Shown: positions 37,037-45,232 of the stretch, one piece after another
Numbering within the stretch: the stretch's first letter is position 1
Layout: every line of letters starts with the position of its first letter
Origin: RGIG9608 sp045602425
GTDB taxonomy: Bacteria; Bacteroidota; Bacteroidia; Bacteroidales; Paludibacteraceae
NCBI GenBank assembly: GCA_045602425.1
Contig: JAZSBO010000024.1
Span: forward strand, 1 to 64,000
Reading direction: 5' to 3'
Length of the DNA stretch: 64,000 nt
Translations under genes and position numbers: made by a program
Notes under the pieces: generated by a model
Database searches by the model: none
The model's input: only the letters and a program-made list of their open reading frames with translations
Told to the model about the DNA's origin: nothing

Positions 37037-37828
37037 CTACTCTAAATACCTTACCAATCGCTCTACCGACGCATCTTTCAGTAGGACACGTTTTTGTTCA
37101 TCTAAAAGATAAAGTGTAGGCAAAGCACGTATGCTATACAATGCTTTACCGTCTATATCCGGTGCATATACATTATGCCAAGAAGTGGGGCAATCCGACT
37201 TACGCCAAAGCTCCACATCATGGTCTATATATACTGCCATTATCACCACTTGGTGAGCAAACCGAGAGTTTACAAGAACTCGCTTCACTTGTTTGCATTC
37301 ATCGCAAGAAGGGTCGTAAAAAAACAACACGACAAACTTGCCTTTCACATCGTACAGATTACCTTTCTCTCCGTTTTGATAGGTAAAACAAAAATCTGCC
37401 GCACAACTTCCTACTTGATTTTTTGCAATGGATGCATGATGATTTTTATACCTCTCATAGCCCGACTTCTTATGAACTACATACTCTAAAAATACACTAT
37501 ATATCTTCTCATTATAGTAAGGAGAATTGGGCTCGTAGAGGTACTTTTCTGCCAACTGCATAAAACGCTCCATACACCCTGCTTGCTCTGCACGAAGGAG
37601 CAGACTCTGCACCTGCTCCGATTGCTCCGAATGCGACGACCGCACCACATCTATTAAAAACCGAGCAAACCGCTCCTCTGCTCTGTGCGACTCGACCTCT
37701 TCTTTGTTTCCAAATGCAAAACCATCCCACACAGAACGCTGTGGCGGTAGGGATTGTGCTGAGAGAAAACTATTTAACAGAAACAACCCATTAAATAATA
37801 AGACAGCATGTAGGAAACTTCTCTTCAT
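37037..37828 (-). CDS. Secreted thioredoxin-fold protein (TlpA/DUF5106-like)
   Basis: 263 aa with signal peptide ~1-24 (SFLSAQ). A helical N-terminal half is followed by a thioredoxin fold: VLFFYDPSCDECKQVKRVLV carries the redox pair C-x-x-C (CDEC), and SIRALPTLYLLD is the cis-Pro loop. This arrangement resembles the DUF5106/TlpA group of Bacteroidota, which reduces or isomerises disulfides in the periplasm. Adjacent secreted proteins contain cysteines, so a shared redox role is possible. It starts 7 bases after the upstream gene's stop. Confidence 0.8.
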   Translation of the reverse strand: MKRSFLHAVLLFNGLFLLNSFLSAQSLPPQRSVWDGFAFGNKEEVESHRAEERFARFLIDVVRSSHSEQSEQVQSLLLRAEQAGCMERFMQLAEKYLYEPNSPYYNEKIYSVFLEYVVHKKSGYERYKNHHASIAKNQVGSCAADFCFTYQNGEKGNLYDVKGKFVVLFFYDPSCDECKQVKRVLVNSRFAHQVVIMAVYIDHDVELWRKSDCPTSWHNVYAPDIDGKALYSIRALPTLYLLDEQKRVLLKDASVERLVRYLE

Positions 37829-37835
37829 TCAAATC

Positions 37836-38588
37836 TTAATAAAGTAGAATATCATCAAGAAACCACTGTCTCAACTCATCTTTTACAAAGAACTGAAAAT
37901 CTTTATTTTCATCATACAATTTCTGAAAATCCTGTTCTGGCTTTTTTATTCTCAAAGAAAGAGCATATTCTGAAAGAGTGTTTGAATCCATTTTTATTGC
38001 AACACACACATCATCATTCAAATATTTTCCACTACAAATAACTTCTGAATGATCAAGAATATGTTCCCACAGACGGAAACGCCTTACCATCATCTCCTTC
38101 AATGATTTCGTAGACATAAAAGTTCTATTTTCATCGACAAAAAACTCTCCTACTCTATTTATATTTTCAGAAGCAATGCTATATGCTGCCATTTTACGGG
38201 CTTCGGATAAAGCAAAAACAGAATCTTCTTTAATATCAAATATTCCAAAACCTCTCATTTCCCCATCAACCTGCTCAAATACTAAATCATGACATGGAAG
38301 CACAATCCGAGTTGTATCCAATTCTACAGATTCATCCTCTGCAGAAAAATGTTTGGATACAGCCTCTCTAAATTTTTCTTCAAAAAACTTCTTTTTCAGA
38401 ATAAGAAGAGAATCCATTTCTGTATCGGAAAAGAACTGCCTATACAAAGAAAACGACGTTTTTTCCCTTTCTGCCCAATCAAGTTCTCTTTGAAGACGAT
38501 TTTCATTCTCTTCTACAAATGATTCTTCTGCTAACGCAGCAGGTAGTGCTAACAGATAGCACATAACTAATGTTATAAAAATTCTCAT
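37836..38588 (-). CDS. Secreted protein, unknown function
   Basis: 250 aa with signal peptide ~1-20 (LPAALAEE). The mature part is acidic and mostly helical (RLQRELDWAEREKTSF, KKKFFEEKFREAV, EARKMAAYSIASENINRV), without a motif I recognise. It has about 32-43% G+C, unlike the GC-rich genes that follow it in the same direction, yet the gap to the next gene is only 7 bases, so it is probably the first gene of that operon. Confidence 0.75.
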   Translation of the reverse strand: MRIFITLVMCYLLALPAALAEESFVEENENRLQRELDWAEREKTSFSLYRQFFSDTEMDSLLILKKKFFEEKFREAVSKHFSAEDESVELDTTRIVLPCHDLVFEQVDGEMRGFGIFDIKEDSVFALSEARKMAAYSIASENINRVGEFFVDENRTFMSTKSLKEMMVRRFRLWEHILDHSEVICSGKYLNDDVCVAIKMDSNTLSEYALSLRIKKPEQDFQKLYDENKDFQFFVKDELRQWFLDDILLY

Positions 38589-38604
38589 AATTAATTTATT
38601 TTAA

Positions 38605-39050
38605 TCATTTGCCTTTCAAAGCAACATCATATTGAAGATTTTGTCCACAAGAAAGCTCCATATTATATATCATGTATACGGCATTTTCTCTACCATGAGA
38701 ATAATAGGTGTCATATAAAGCATTAATACAAATTATCATACTCCGAAAAACACTGTAATTTTCGGAGTTTTACTCCAAATTTTAGTGCTTTTTTTGGAAT
38801 TTGCGACAAGGTTACAAAAAAATCTACTATCCAACAAATTTATTTTGCCAAAATACCCACGGGATATTCTATCCTTGCCGATAATGCTCTGTTCGCCATG
38901 TAGAAACCCATATACCACGCAATGCCTATCATAAAAAAGAAAATCCGCAAAATGTCTATTCAATGACAAGTACTGACAAAAAGCCACCTCACTTATCATA
39001 GACAGAAGAATAAACAGAAGTGTACGATTAATTAATAAATGCTTAAACAT
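38605..39050 (-). pseudogene. Short overlapping frames, probably a degraded gene
   Basis: The 512-base stretch 38589-39100 has no convincing intact gene. A 104-codon frame (39050-38736) starts with a good signal peptide (residues 1-26, ending EVAFCQ) but then becomes unlike a normal protein. A second frame inside it encodes a hydrophobic, protein-like stretch around FFMIGIAWYMGFYMANRAL, and a third frame of 44 codons (38739-38605) overlaps the first stop as ATGA. This mix suggests frameshift decay of a small membrane or secreted protein gene. A small secreted peptide plus a coupled short frame is the other reading. Confidence 0.35.
38740..38768. repeat. Perfect 10-bp hairpin
   Basis: ACTCCGAAAA (38740-38749) and TTTTCGGAGT (38759-38768) form a perfect stem with a 9-base loop; a further GGAGT...ACTCC overlap follows. 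It lies at the end of the short frame above. Possibly a terminator remnant facing right (T-rich side at 38768) or a REP-like element. Confidence 0.4.
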
Positions 39051-39100
39051 CTTAACCAAAGGTTCAGCTTTAGAAAAATTTTAACATACTCACTTATATA

Positions 39101-40210
39101 TTAAAAATAAGGAACGTATTGATTAAATGCCAACCCAAATCCACCCACAAATCCACCTACATCTACAAATATACCTTGTTCACAAGAAGCACAACAGTCA
39201 TCTATACTATATTTCCCATTTTCATATAAAAGTATTCCGCTTCGTATGTATTCCCAATTCCACAAGTATGTACCTGTTCCAATACTGCATCCTGCGAGTC
39301 CAACGCGAGTTGATGTCTCTGACGGATATGTAAATGTAACTGTAATAGAGACTTCTTTTCGTGCAGGAATTACTCCTGTATGCGATGAAAACAGCACACC
39401 TTCTTTTGGAATATTATAAATATTATAAGGAACTTCTATATAACGATTGTTTTTTAAACGAAGATTTTTTGTAGTTGACTTTCCCGCTAAAGTATATTGA
39501 CTACAATAAAAAACCATACGTGCTGGACCATTAGCCCAACTTCCTGTTCCCAAATCCGCTTCCCATGGATTAAACAACACCTTTAGTGTTATATTTTTGT
39601 TTCCATTATTAGAAGTAATATATAAAGTAGATGTATTTTCTACTTCTGTTAACACAGAGCGATTAATCGAAACCAAAATCATTTTTTTACCTTTTGGAGC
39701 AAGATTACCATTTTTATCACTTATTGCTTCAATCCATGGAGTTGTAGTAGACATTATTTCCCACTCCAGATTTTCTGATCCATCATTAAATATAATAAAC
39801 GAACATGATGTTATATCTTCAGAATCACCAAAATCTAACACTTCTATCTCCTCTCCATTATCATTCAGCACTTTCAGTGCCGATGCCGATTTCTCTATCT
39901 GCACGTCGCATTTTGCAGCTTCGTTTGATAGTACATTTACCATAGAAGTTGCAAAATCGACATAACCCGTTTTAGTTACCAATAGCGTGTAACTTCCAGG
40001 ATTGAGTTGAGTAAACTCAAACTGTCCCTCACTACCCGTTACGGTTTTCAATCCACCCGGGCTGAGTTCAACACCTGCCGATTTAATCGGCTCACCTGTG
40101 GCTTTATCCACCACCGTACCATAAATACTACCAGGAAGATCATCATTTTCGCAACCTTGCCATAGCAATATCACAAAAGATAGTAATAGATATTTAAATA
40201 ACAGTTTCAT
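39101..40210 (-). CDS. Lipoprotein: carboxypeptidase-regulatory-like + BACON domains, unique C-terminus (paralogue A)
   Basis: 369 aa. Lipobox LWQGC (Cys20). Residues ~27-110 are a transthyretin-like carboxypeptidase regulatory domain (GSIYGTVVDKATGEPIKSAG...FEFTQLNPGSYTLLV); ~112-215 a BACON-like domain (FNDGSENLEWEI, LYITSNNGNKNITL). The remaining ~150 residues have no known domain: beta-rich, with CCASCEQGIFVDVGGFVGG near the end. The start overlaps the stop of paralogue B (ATGA). BACON domains commonly bind glycans or mucins and sit on surface proteins. It is last in the six-gene lipoprotein operon. Confidence 0.82.
   Translation of the reverse strand: MKLLFKYLLLSFVILLWQGCENDDLPGSIYGTVVDKATGEPIKSAGVELSPGGLKTVTGSEGQFEFTQLNPGSYTLLVTKTGYVDFATSMVNVLSNEAAKCDVQIEKSASALKVLNDNGEEIEVLDFGDSEDITSCSFIIFNDGSENLEWEIMSTTTPWIEAISDKNGNLAPKGKKMILVSINRSVLTEVENTSTLYITSNNGNKNITLKVLFNPWEADLGTGSWANGPARMVFYCSQYTLAGKSTTKNLRLKNNRYIEVPYNIYNIPKEGVLFSSHTGVIPARKEVSITVTFTYPSETSTRVGLAGCSIGTGTYLWNWEYIRSGILLYENGKYSIDDCCASCEQGIFVDVGGFVGGFGLAFNQYVPYF
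39963..40165 (-). repeat. N-terminal module repeat, copy A
   Basis: A 203-base block almost identical to 41885-42087 and 43817-44019. Copy A agrees with B in the left part (TTAGTTACCAATAGCGTG, plus strand) and with C in the middle (CTACCCGTTACGG), a mosaic pattern. Confidence 0.8.
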
Positions 40211-42135
40211 TCATTATTTATTGTTCTGACACAACGGACACTTTTTATATCAGATTTAAATCCAGTACGAATTTCCCCATATTCTTCAGAAAAATCAATA
40301 TAATAAGTATATTGATCGTTTAAATCTTTAGAAGTCCAATAATGAGCAAGATTATCATCCCAAGAAGAAGGAGGGCGTGTATCTATTAAAATTAAATTAG
40401 GTATTTCATATTTATACTTAAATAATTCACTCAATTCTACAAATGTAGGAAGATGCCAGTCCGTAAACCCAGCATATGAGTATTCTTCACATAAATTAAT
40501 TGCTTCTCGCCATTTAGCTCCACCTATATCAAAATTGGAAACCATTAAATTAGACGCTGATAATACAGTATATCTTGAATCACTTGCCTTAAAAGATTTA
40601 ACATTACCATATACCACTTTTCCTGATGAAACCGCATACGCACGTACATAGTAAGTATTATTTAAAATTAAACTATTTACTGTTGCCTGTATTGCACCTA
40701 CTCCTGACATTGACACTTCCTCTTTTGTAGCTCCATTATCTAACGTAGGTAAAGACATCGTTCCATACACAAAACCGCATTCGGTATAAGCGGGATCTCC
40801 TGCAGAAACTATCGTTCCATTAAAACTTGCTGTTGATTCTGTGAGATTGACAACAGAACCTGTCTCTATCGTCGGCATTATGGCATTAAAATCAAATGAC
40901 ACCTCTTCTCCGTAAGCAATACCCTGTTCATTTATTGCATACGCACGAACATAATACGTATTACCTAATTGCAAATTAGTAGCATTAGTCGAAAATTCAC
41001 CTATACCCTTACCTGTTGCAACAACTTTTATATCGCTATCTACCATTGGGTTATGGGTTGTGGCATATACAAAACCACGTTCCGTATAAATTGGATCACC
41101 CTCATCAATAATGGTCCCGTTAAAAGTTGCTTTACCTGCTGTGCGAGAGATGTTTGTGACGGCTTGCGTGCTGACTTGAGGCAATGCATCAGAAGGAGTG
41201 AACGACACCTCATTCGTACTATATGCTTCTTTACCTGCGTTAATGGCATATGCACGCACATAGTAGGTTTTGCCTTTTGTTAATCCTGCTACTGTAGCGG
41301 AATAGGTTTTGCTATCAGTCAATGTAGAAGTTATTTTCTGAATACAACTACCTAATGTAGGCATAGAGGATTCCGAATACACAAAACCGCGTTCACTATA
41401 TTTAGGGCTACCGTCTGTCAATATCTCGCCATTAAGGGTGGCAGTAGTAGTTTTTACGTTTGTCGCAGCCAAGGTGTTAAGCGTAGTAAGAATAGGACCG
41501 GTTGCTATAATTTTCAATTGCTTACTACCATTATTGGATGTAATATGCACCGTAGTTGTATTCTCTCCACTTTTGAGTTTTGTTCTATCAATCGACACAA
41601 TCAAGGATTGAGTAGCACCAGCAGATAAAACACCCTCTTCTTTACTAATGGATTTTACCCAATCGGCAGTAGCCACTATCTGCCACTCCAACGACTCCTC
41701 GCCATCATTAAACAAGCTGAACGAACGTACTACATCGTCCACCGAACTACCAAAATCCAACTCACTTATCTCCTGACGGCTGTCGTTCACCACCTTCAAT
41801 GCAGGTGGCAATTTCTCTATCTGCACATCACCTTTGGCTGTTTGTGCAGATTCTACTACAATTGTATTACTTGCAAAATCAAAGTAACCCGTTTTAGTTA
41901 CCAATAGCGTGTAACTTCCAGGATTGAGTTGAGTAAACTCAAACTGACCCTCGCTACCAGTAACGGTTTTCAATCCTCCAGGAGAGAGTTCCACACCTGC
42001 CGATTTAATCGGCTCACCGGTAGCTTTATCCACCACCGTACCATAGATACTACCAGGAAGATCATCATTTTCGCAACCTTGCCATAGGAGGGTTGCCAAC
42101 AAAACCAAAGACAAAAGATAAAAGATTTTTTTCAT
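40207..42135 (-). CDS. Lipoprotein: carboxypeptidase-regulatory-like + BACON + three FN3-like repeats + DUF1566-type C-terminus (paralogue B)
   Basis: 642 aa. Lipobox LWQGC; regulatory-like domain ~28-110; BACON ~112-210 (FNDGEESLEWQI, VHITSNNGSKQLKI); three ~95-residue FN3-like repeats ~213-510, each with ATLNG/ATFNG..., YxERGFVY... and TYYVRAYA; C-terminal ~110 residues with WREAINLCEEYSYAGFTDWHLPT, HYWTSKDL and KSVRCVRT, the DUF1566 (Lcl-like, C-type-lectin-fold) pattern. The C-terminus is AT-rich and shows no DGR signature. Surface-exposed glycan or ligand binding is likely by family, not shown. Confidence 0.85.
   Translation of the reverse strand: MKKIFYLLSLVLLATLLWQGCENDDLPGSIYGTVVDKATGEPIKSAGVELSPGGLKTVTGSEGQFEFTQLNPGSYTLLVTKTGYFDFASNTIVVESAQTAKGDVQIEKLPPALKVVNDSRQEISELDFGSSVDDVVRSFSLFNDGEESLEWQIVATADWVKSISKEEGVLSAGATQSLIVSIDRTKLKSGENTTTVHITSNNGSKQLKIIATGPILTTLNTLAATNVKTTTATLNGEILTDGSPKYSERGFVYSESSMPTLGSCIQKITSTLTDSKTYSATVAGLTKGKTYYVRAYAINAGKEAYSTNEVSFTPSDALPQVSTQAVTNISRTAGKATFNGTIIDEGDPIYTERGFVYATTHNPMVDSDIKVVATGKGIGEFSTNATNLQLGNTYYVRAYAINEQGIAYGEEVSFDFNAIMPTIETGSVVNLTESTASFNGTIVSAGDPAYTECGFVYGTMSLPTLDNGATKEEVSMSGVGAIQATVNSLILNNTYYVRAYAVSSGKVVYGNVKSFKASDSRYTVLSASNLMVSNFDIGGAKWREAINLCEEYSYAGFTDWHLPTFVELSELFKYKYEIPNLILIDTRPPSSWDDNLAHYWTSKDLNDQYTYYIDFSEEYGEIRTGFKSDIKSVRCVRTINNE
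41885..42087 (-). repeat. N-terminal module repeat, copy B
   Basis: 203-base block matching 39963-40165 and 43817-44019. Downstream (leader-peptide) identity with copy C extends beyond the block to about 42119, covering the lipoprotein signal codons. Confidence 0.8.
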
Positions 42136-42153
42136 AGATGTAATAGTTAATTT

Positions 42154-44067
42154 CTAATTTTCTTTCCTGACACAACGCACACGGTGGTCGCCGTTCTTGC
42201 CGTTGTTGTAGTAGCTGGTCTGATTGCCAGTGCTGAAATGCTGAAGCCACACGTAGTTACTGCCACTACTATACTCCGTACTGCTCCAATAGTAGGCACT
42301 AAAGAAACCACCTATTTCATTTTTGTAGATATACATCGTATTTAGTACACTTTTTGATGGCAACACCCAATCTGAATATCCACCGTATGTCAAATTCTCA
42401 CAAGTACTCATGGCTTGATACCAATCCATGTAATTACTAAATTCTGGATGAACACGATACGTTTCTTCTGCGTGAACAAAAGTAGGTAGGTTGTTATATG
42501 CAATCTCTTCTGGAGAAATATGCCACACTATGCCATAAGCGATATTTGAACCACTTATAGCGTAGGCACGCACATAAATAGTTTCTTTACCCATGTTGTC
42601 TATTGAAACTTCTTTTTCAAATTGTGCTGACGTATTTTTAGCAACAATTACTTTTGTTACTGCCTCATCATCAATCATTGGATTTTGCATTGTACCATAA
42701 ATAAAACCACGTTCGGTATATTCAGGATCGCCTGCATTAGTAATTTTACCAATGAAATATGCTGTTGTACTACTTTTAACTTTGACAGAAAATGTTGTTA
42801 CTTGTGGTGGGATAGCTTTGAAATCAGCTACCACTTCTTCGCCATAGGCAGTGCCTTGTGTGTTGGTAGCATATGCACGAACATAGTATATGGTGCCTAA
42901 TTGCAAATTATCTACATTGGCAGAAAACTCACCATTTCCTTTACCTGCCGCCACTACCTTTGTATCGCTACCCACCATAGGATTATGCGTGGTAGCATAC
43001 ACAAATCCACGTTCAGTATAAATAGGTTCGCCACTATCAACAATTGTTCCATTGAATGTGGCACGACCTGCCGAACGAGAAATGTCCGTTACTGCTTGAG
43101 TAGTTACTTGTGCCAAGCATTCTGAAGGGGTGAACGAAATTTCATTTGTGCTATAGACTTCTTTTTCTCCATTGACAGCATAGGCGCGAGCATAATATGT
43201 TTTACCTTGAGTCAGACCAGTAATAATAGCAGAAAATTTTTTACTATCGGTCAATGTAGATGTCACCTTTTTTATGCAGTCTTCAAATGTCGGCATTGAG
43301 GATTCGGAATAAACAAAACCACGTTCGCTATACTTAGGACTACCATCCGTCAGAATCTCGCCATTGAGTGTGACTGTGGTCGTTTTTACATTGGTAGCAG
43401 GCAATGTATTAAGCGTAGCAAGTGTGGGACCTGTTGCGATAATGGTCAATTGCTTGGCTCCGTTGTTGGAAGAGATATGCAACGTCGTTGTGTTTTTTCC
43501 ACTTTTAAGTTTTGCTCTATCAAGCGTCACAATCAACGACTGTGTCGCTCCTGCAGAAAGCACACCTTCTGTCTTGCTAACGGACTTAATCCATTCTGCT
43601 GTTGTAGTGATTTGCCACTCCAAAGATTCTTCGCCATCGTTAAACAAGCTGAACGAACGTGCTACATCGTCCACCGAACTACCAAAATCTAACTCACTTA
43701 TCTCTTGACGGCTGTCGTTCACCACCTTCAATGCAGGTGGCAATTTTTCTATCTGCACATCGCATTTTGCAATTTCGTTGGATAGGACATTTACCGTAGA
43801 AGTTGCAAAATCGACATAACCTGTCTTGGTAATCAACAAGGTGTATTTGCCAGGCGTCAGCTGCGTAAACTCAAACTGTCCCTCGCTACCCGTTACGGTT
43901 TTAAGTCCACCCGGGCTGAGTTCCACACCTGCCGACTTGATAGGTTCACCTGTGGCTTTATCCACCACCGTACCATAGATACTACCAGGAAGATCATCAT
44001 TTTCGCAACCTTGCCATAGGAGGGTTGCCAACAAAACCAAAGACAAAAGGTAAATGAGTTTTTTCAT
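42154..44067 (-). CDS. Lipoprotein paralogue C with DUF1566-type C-terminus; candidate DGR variable protein
   Basis: 637 aa with the same plan as paralogue B: lipobox LWQGC, regulatory-like ~28-110, BACON ~112-210, three FN3-like repeats, then a DUF1566/C-type-lectin-like domain (MSTCENLTYGGYSDWVLPS, SAYYWSSTEYSSG, HRVRCVR). The last ~45 residues are rich in Ser, Thr, Gly, Asn, Tyr, His and Asp at spaced positions with W, F, Q and the RVR-x-VR end fixed. That is how variable regions of diversity-generating retroelements look in Bacteroidota. It lies 18 bases before paralogue B in the same operon. The lectin-like end would be the ligand-binding face. Confidence 0.87.
   Translation of the reverse strand: MKKLIYLLSLVLLATLLWQGCENDDLPGSIYGTVVDKATGEPIKSAGVELSPGGLKTVTGSEGQFEFTQLTPGKYTLLITKTGYVDFATSTVNVLSNEIAKCDVQIEKLPPALKVVNDSRQEISELDFGSSVDDVARSFSLFNDGEESLEWQITTTAEWIKSVSKTEGVLSAGATQSLIVTLDRAKLKSGKNTTTLHISSNNGAKQLTIIATGPTLATLNTLPATNVKTTTVTLNGEILTDGSPKYSERGFVYSESSMPTFEDCIKKVTSTLTDSKKFSAIITGLTQGKTYYARAYAVNGEKEVYSTNEISFTPSECLAQVTTQAVTDISRSAGRATFNGTIVDSGEPIYTERGFVYATTHNPMVGSDTKVVAAGKGNGEFSANVDNLQLGTIYYVRAYATNTQGTAYGEEVVADFKAIPPQVTTFSVKVKSSTTAYFIGKITNAGDPEYTERGFIYGTMQNPMIDDEAVTKVIVAKNTSAQFEKEVSIDNMGKETIYVRAYAISGSNIAYGIVWHISPEEIAYNNLPTFVHAEETYRVHPEFSNYMDWYQAMSTCENLTYGGYSDWVLPSKSVLNTMYIYKNEIGGFFSAYYWSSTEYSSGSNYVWLQHFSTGNQTSYYNNGKNGDHRVRCVRKEN
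42163..42300 (-). other. Candidate DGR variable region (VR)
   Basis: Two successive 60-base lines, 42181-42240 and 42241-42300, contain 53% and 48% G+C by hand count; the next 60 bases about 30%. On the minus strand the 12 codons just before the CGT at 42183-42181 (complement of 42184-42219) are ACC AGC TAC TAC AAC AAC, then GGC AAG AAC GGC GAC CAC. Eleven of them end in C and each is AAC or AAC with one or both adenines replaced. Upstream AGT, GGC, AAC, TAC, CAT, AGC codons follow the same rule. Conserved codons (TGG, TTC, CAG, CGT GTG CGT) interleave. Adenine-targeted mutagenesis copied from a template repeat would produce this. Confidence 0.65.
43817..44019 (-). repeat. N-terminal module repeat, copy C
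   Basis: 203-base block matching copies A and B at the same length with no indel, so the duplicates differ by substitutions only. Confidence 0.8.
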
Positions 44068-44102
44068 GACAAAAGAATAAATTATGTAAGTGTATATGTA
44101 TA

Positions 44103-44420
44103 TTATTTTTTCTGCAAAGTGATATTCACATTTGCTGTAGCACCAGCTACTACGGTAATAGTTTTACGATTAGAGCTATAACCTGTAGCTTGTACTGTAA
44201 GCGTGTATTGCCCCGCTTCTAAATCTTGGAATTCAAAATATCCATCCGAACCAGTTATAGAATTTTTACCCGATGGACTTAAAATAACAGATACTCCATC
44301 GATAGGATCTTTTGTTTGTTCATCGACCACAGTACCCGTAATTGTAGAAAACACATCGTAAGTTACAGGAGAACAAGAAGCAAACAACACAAGTGATAAT
44401 ACAAATAAATACTTTTTCAT
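44103..44420 (-). CDS. Small lipoprotein with a single carboxypeptidase-regulatory-like domain
   Basis: 105 aa. Lipobox FASC (Cys16), then one transthyretin-like domain: ITGTVVDEQTKDPIDGVSVIL, SITGSDGYFEFQDLEAGQYTL and a closing VAGATANVNITL. This is the same domain that begins paralogues A-C, but from a different subfamily and with nothing attached. It may be the ancestral stand-alone form or a partner that assembles with them. Gap to paralogue C is 35 bases; the upstream gene ends 12 bases before it. Confidence 0.82.
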   Translation of the reverse strand: MKKYLFVLSLVLFASCSPVTYDVFSTITGTVVDEQTKDPIDGVSVILSPSGKNSITGSDGYFEFQDLEAGQYTLTVQATGYSSNRKTITVVAGATANVNITLQKK

Positions 44421-44432
44421 TATTTCAAAATT

Positions 44433-45224
44433 TTAAAAATTAAACCTCATTGCTAATCCACCACCATCATACGTTGCATAAGGTGCCATGTGCAGTTGAG
44501 CCGTTCCTACCATAACATGCTTTTTCCCTTTAGCAACAATACCATCTATCACATTCCATACATACAAGGCAGCAGCTCCAGCAATACATACATTACGAGT
44601 AATTACACAAGCGTTTGCTTTATTAGCATATTGTTGTTTTAATATGCTATTATGCGTCATCCCTATCTGCTGTTCATAATTATTACGTAAACATTCAGCC
44701 GCAACAATACCTCCAATAAAAACTACTTCACCTGCAATAAAACAAGCTCCTTTTGCAACACTACCTTTATATATTTGTGCCATACCAGGCACAAAAACAC
44801 GAGCAGAAAAAGGATATTTCTCTGACACCGTAACAGGTTCTAATGTAAAAGTTGGATTTTTAGCCGTTTGCACTAGTAAATACACTTTATAAATACCAGC
44901 ACTTAATCGCTCATGATATTCATCTACAATTCTCGCATTTACAATCAGTTTCTTTTCGCTGACAACTTGCAAATTATTATTAAGTGAGGATACCGTAGCA
45001 TCTGTTCCTGTAGCCAAACTACGACGTGCAATTATTTGTTGAGTAGCTTTTTTCTTTGCGTCTTCCAAATCATAACCCTCTCCTATAACTACCTCTATAT
45101 ATGAATTTTTAGATTCTTCAAAGTATCCATTTGTCCATTGGGGACGTTCTTGTGCAAAAGTGCATTGCTCTACTATAAAAAGGAAAAACAATGCACTTAT
45201 GACTATTTTCAAAAATCGGTTCAT
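44433..45224 (-). CDS. Secreted protein with LPP20-like N-terminal region and hydrophobic C-terminal region
   Basis: 263 aa from ATG 45224 (TTG one codon upstream). Signal peptide ~1-24 (CTFAQ). Residues ~30-125 have the pattern YIEVVIGEGYDLEDAKKKATQQIIARRS...VNARIVDEYHER...YKVYLLVQTAK, typical of LPP20/FlgT-type domains. The second half has VPGMAQIYKGSVAKGACFIAGEVVFIGG and IAGAAALYVWNVIDG, two hydrophobic hairpins like those of DUF5683-type proteins. It is coupled (8 bases) to an LPP20-like lipoprotein gene upstream, suggesting a complex at the outer membrane. Confidence 0.75.
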   Translation of the reverse strand: MNRFLKIVISALFFLFIVEQCTFAQERPQWTNGYFEESKNSYIEVVIGEGYDLEDAKKKATQQIIARRSLATGTDATVSSLNNNLQVVSEKKLIVNARIVDEYHERLSAGIYKVYLLVQTAKNPTFTLEPVTVSEKYPFSARVFVPGMAQIYKGSVAKGACFIAGEVVFIGGIVAAECLRNNYEQQIGMTHNSILKQQYANKANACVITRNVCIAGAAALYVWNVIDGIVAKGKKHVMVGTAQLHMAPYATYDGGGLAMRFNF

Positions 45225-45232
45225 CAATGAAA

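Noticed and set aside
37512..37730. Short alternative frames in the GC-rich patch
   Set aside because: They overlap the conserved thioredoxin-fold gene and look like shadows caused by high G+C.
40207..40330. C-terminal end of paralogue B as a second DGR variable region
   Set aside because: It has the DUF1566 pattern and a similar VRCVR end, but it is AT-rich and its codons (GAT, TTT, GAA, AAA) do not fit the AAC-derived pattern.
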